Below are positions 63,442 to 64,000 of a stretch of 64,000 nucleotides of DNA, one piece after another (within the stretch, counting starts at the first letter, position 1; each line of letters begins with the position of its first letter). A program made the translations under genes and the position numbers. Source of the DNA: Pseudomonas guariconensis. GTDB taxonomy: Bacteria; Pseudomonadota; Gammaproteobacteria; Pseudomonadales; Pseudomonadaceae. The notes under the pieces are model-generated. The model ran no database searches and was not told the DNA's origin. It worked only from the letters and a program-made list of their open reading frames with translations. The DNA lies in NCBI RefSeq assembly GCF_024127895.1, contig NZ_JAMYBK010000009.1, positions 1 to 64,000 on the forward strand, given 5' to 3'.

Positions 63442-64000
63442 GCAGAGCCTCGCCCAGCGCATCATCATCGCCTTCGCGCTGATGAGCGCCCTGGTCGCCG
63501 GGGCCTTCGCCTTCGGTATCGTCGCCACTGTCCACCTGGTCGAGGAGCGGCTGATCTCCGCGGTGCTCGGCGGGGACCTGCAGCGCCTGCTGCGCATGGA
63601 CAGCATCAGCGACTGGAGTCACCGGCCGCGCCCCGACCAGTTGTTCTACTTCAGCGGCGGTCGCGACGACTTCGAACTGCCCAAGGACCTGCGCCACCTG
63701 GAACCAGGCTTTCACGAAGTGTTTCGCGACCAGCTGTCGTACCACGCCATGGTCGAGGTGGTCGATGGCCGCCACTACGTGCTGCTGCAGGACCAGAGCG
63801 ATTTCGAGGAGCGCGAGCGGGTGTTGTTCGCGGTCGTGGTGGTGGGCTTCGTGCTCAGCCTGGCGCTGGCGGTGATCCTCGGCTGGCTGCTGGCCCGGCG
63901 GGTGATGGCGCCGGTGATCCGCCTGGCTCGCCAGGTCCGTCACCGTGACCAGTTGCTCGGCCTGGCGCCACCCTTGGCGCCGGACTACGCGGCGGACGAG
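63431..64000 (+). CDS. Sensor histidine kinase, N-terminal part (cut by window edge)
   Basis: The first 190 residues are visible. A membrane helix (IIIAFALMSALVAGAFAFGIVATV, ~11-34) is followed by a periplasmic sensor region of about 100 residues (ERLISAVLGGDLQRLLRM...FYFSGGRDDFELP...YVLLQDQSDFEERE), a second helix (VLFAVVVVGFVLSLALAVILGWLLA, ~130-156) and the start of a HAMP-like segment (RRVMAPVIRLARQV). The catalytic domains lie beyond 64000. It is the cognate partner of the regulator that overlaps it. Confidence 0.92.
   Translation, partial: MEFKQSLAQRIIIAFALMSALVAGAFAFGIVATVHLVEERLISAVLGGDLQRLLRMDSISDWSHRPRPDQLFYFSGGRDDFELPKDLRHLEPGFHEVFRDQLSYHAMVEVVDGRHYVLLQDQSDFEERERVLFAVVVVGFVLSLALAVILGWLLARRVMAPVIRLARQVRHRDQLLGLAPPLAPDYAADE

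Overview
The window looks like a chromosomal segment of a fluorescent Pseudomonas, most likely of the P. putida group. The evidence is high-GC coding sequence, an mdeR-mdeA-mdeB methionine-degradation locus, Pseudomonas-type REP repeats (core close to GGGAGCGGGCTTGCC), and a housekeeping gene order I recognise from P. putida: rplM-rpsI-petABC-sspAB, dolP-diaA/gmhA-like-yraN-lpoA // rsmI-rnpB-mraZ...ftsZ-lpxC-dciA-secA-argJ, and on to groESL. The species call is inference; no database was searched.

Layout. (1) 1-1480 is a decayed bacteriocin locus on the minus strand: pieces of HNH-nuclease (colicin E/S-pyocin type) toxin domains joined to immunity genes by ATGA overlaps. One immunity gene (912-1175) is intact. 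The most distal one is cut by an IS3-family element that runs off the left edge. (2) 1534-6050 holds mdeR, divergent mdeA (methionine gamma-lyase) and mdeB (E1 subunit for 2-oxobutyrate), a pathway from methionine to propionyl-CoA. (3) 6240-12378 holds zapG, an alpha/beta hydrolase, trpS, zapE, a GlxA-type regulator and a Tas-type aldo-keto reductase. (4) 12638-17507 is an rplM-rpsI operon, petABC (cytochrome bc1) and sspAB. (5) 17604-21049 on the minus strand is lpoA-yraN-(SIS protein)-dolP, an envelope and peptidoglycan group. (6) 21294-22594 holds rsmI and the RNase P RNA.

(7) 22799-39655 is an uninterrupted dcw cluster (mraZ rsmH ftsL ftsI murE murF mraY murD ftsW murG murC ddlB ftsQ ftsA ftsZ). 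Most junctions overlap or touch. A sigma70-like promoter and a MraZ operator with TGG(G) repeats precede mraZ. lpxC follows with its own terminator. (8) 40768-47532 holds dciA (minus), secA, argJ, a GST and a MutT-ThiE fusion. (9) 47598-48730 is a small, visibly AT-richer two-gene unit of unknown function, the best candidate for acquired, undescribed biology in the window. (10) 48863-57407 holds a cobalamin adenosyltransferase, a large orphan histidine kinase, a PanE-like reductase, yajQ, a MscS channel, an MdfA-like exporter, ampG and an alkyltransferase-like (ATL) protein. (11) 57561-64000 holds a DUF481 outer-membrane protein, hugZ, fxsA, groES-groEL behind a sigma32-type promoter, and a two-component system whose kinase is cut by the right edge.

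Intergenic gaps between these blocks repeatedly carry REP/BIME inverted repeats and a second, nested repeat family. I saw no CRISPR array, rRNA or complete tRNA. Most of the window is conserved core genome. The unusual material is the bacteriocin graveyard with its IS, the AT-rich DUF6708-like pair, and the repeats.
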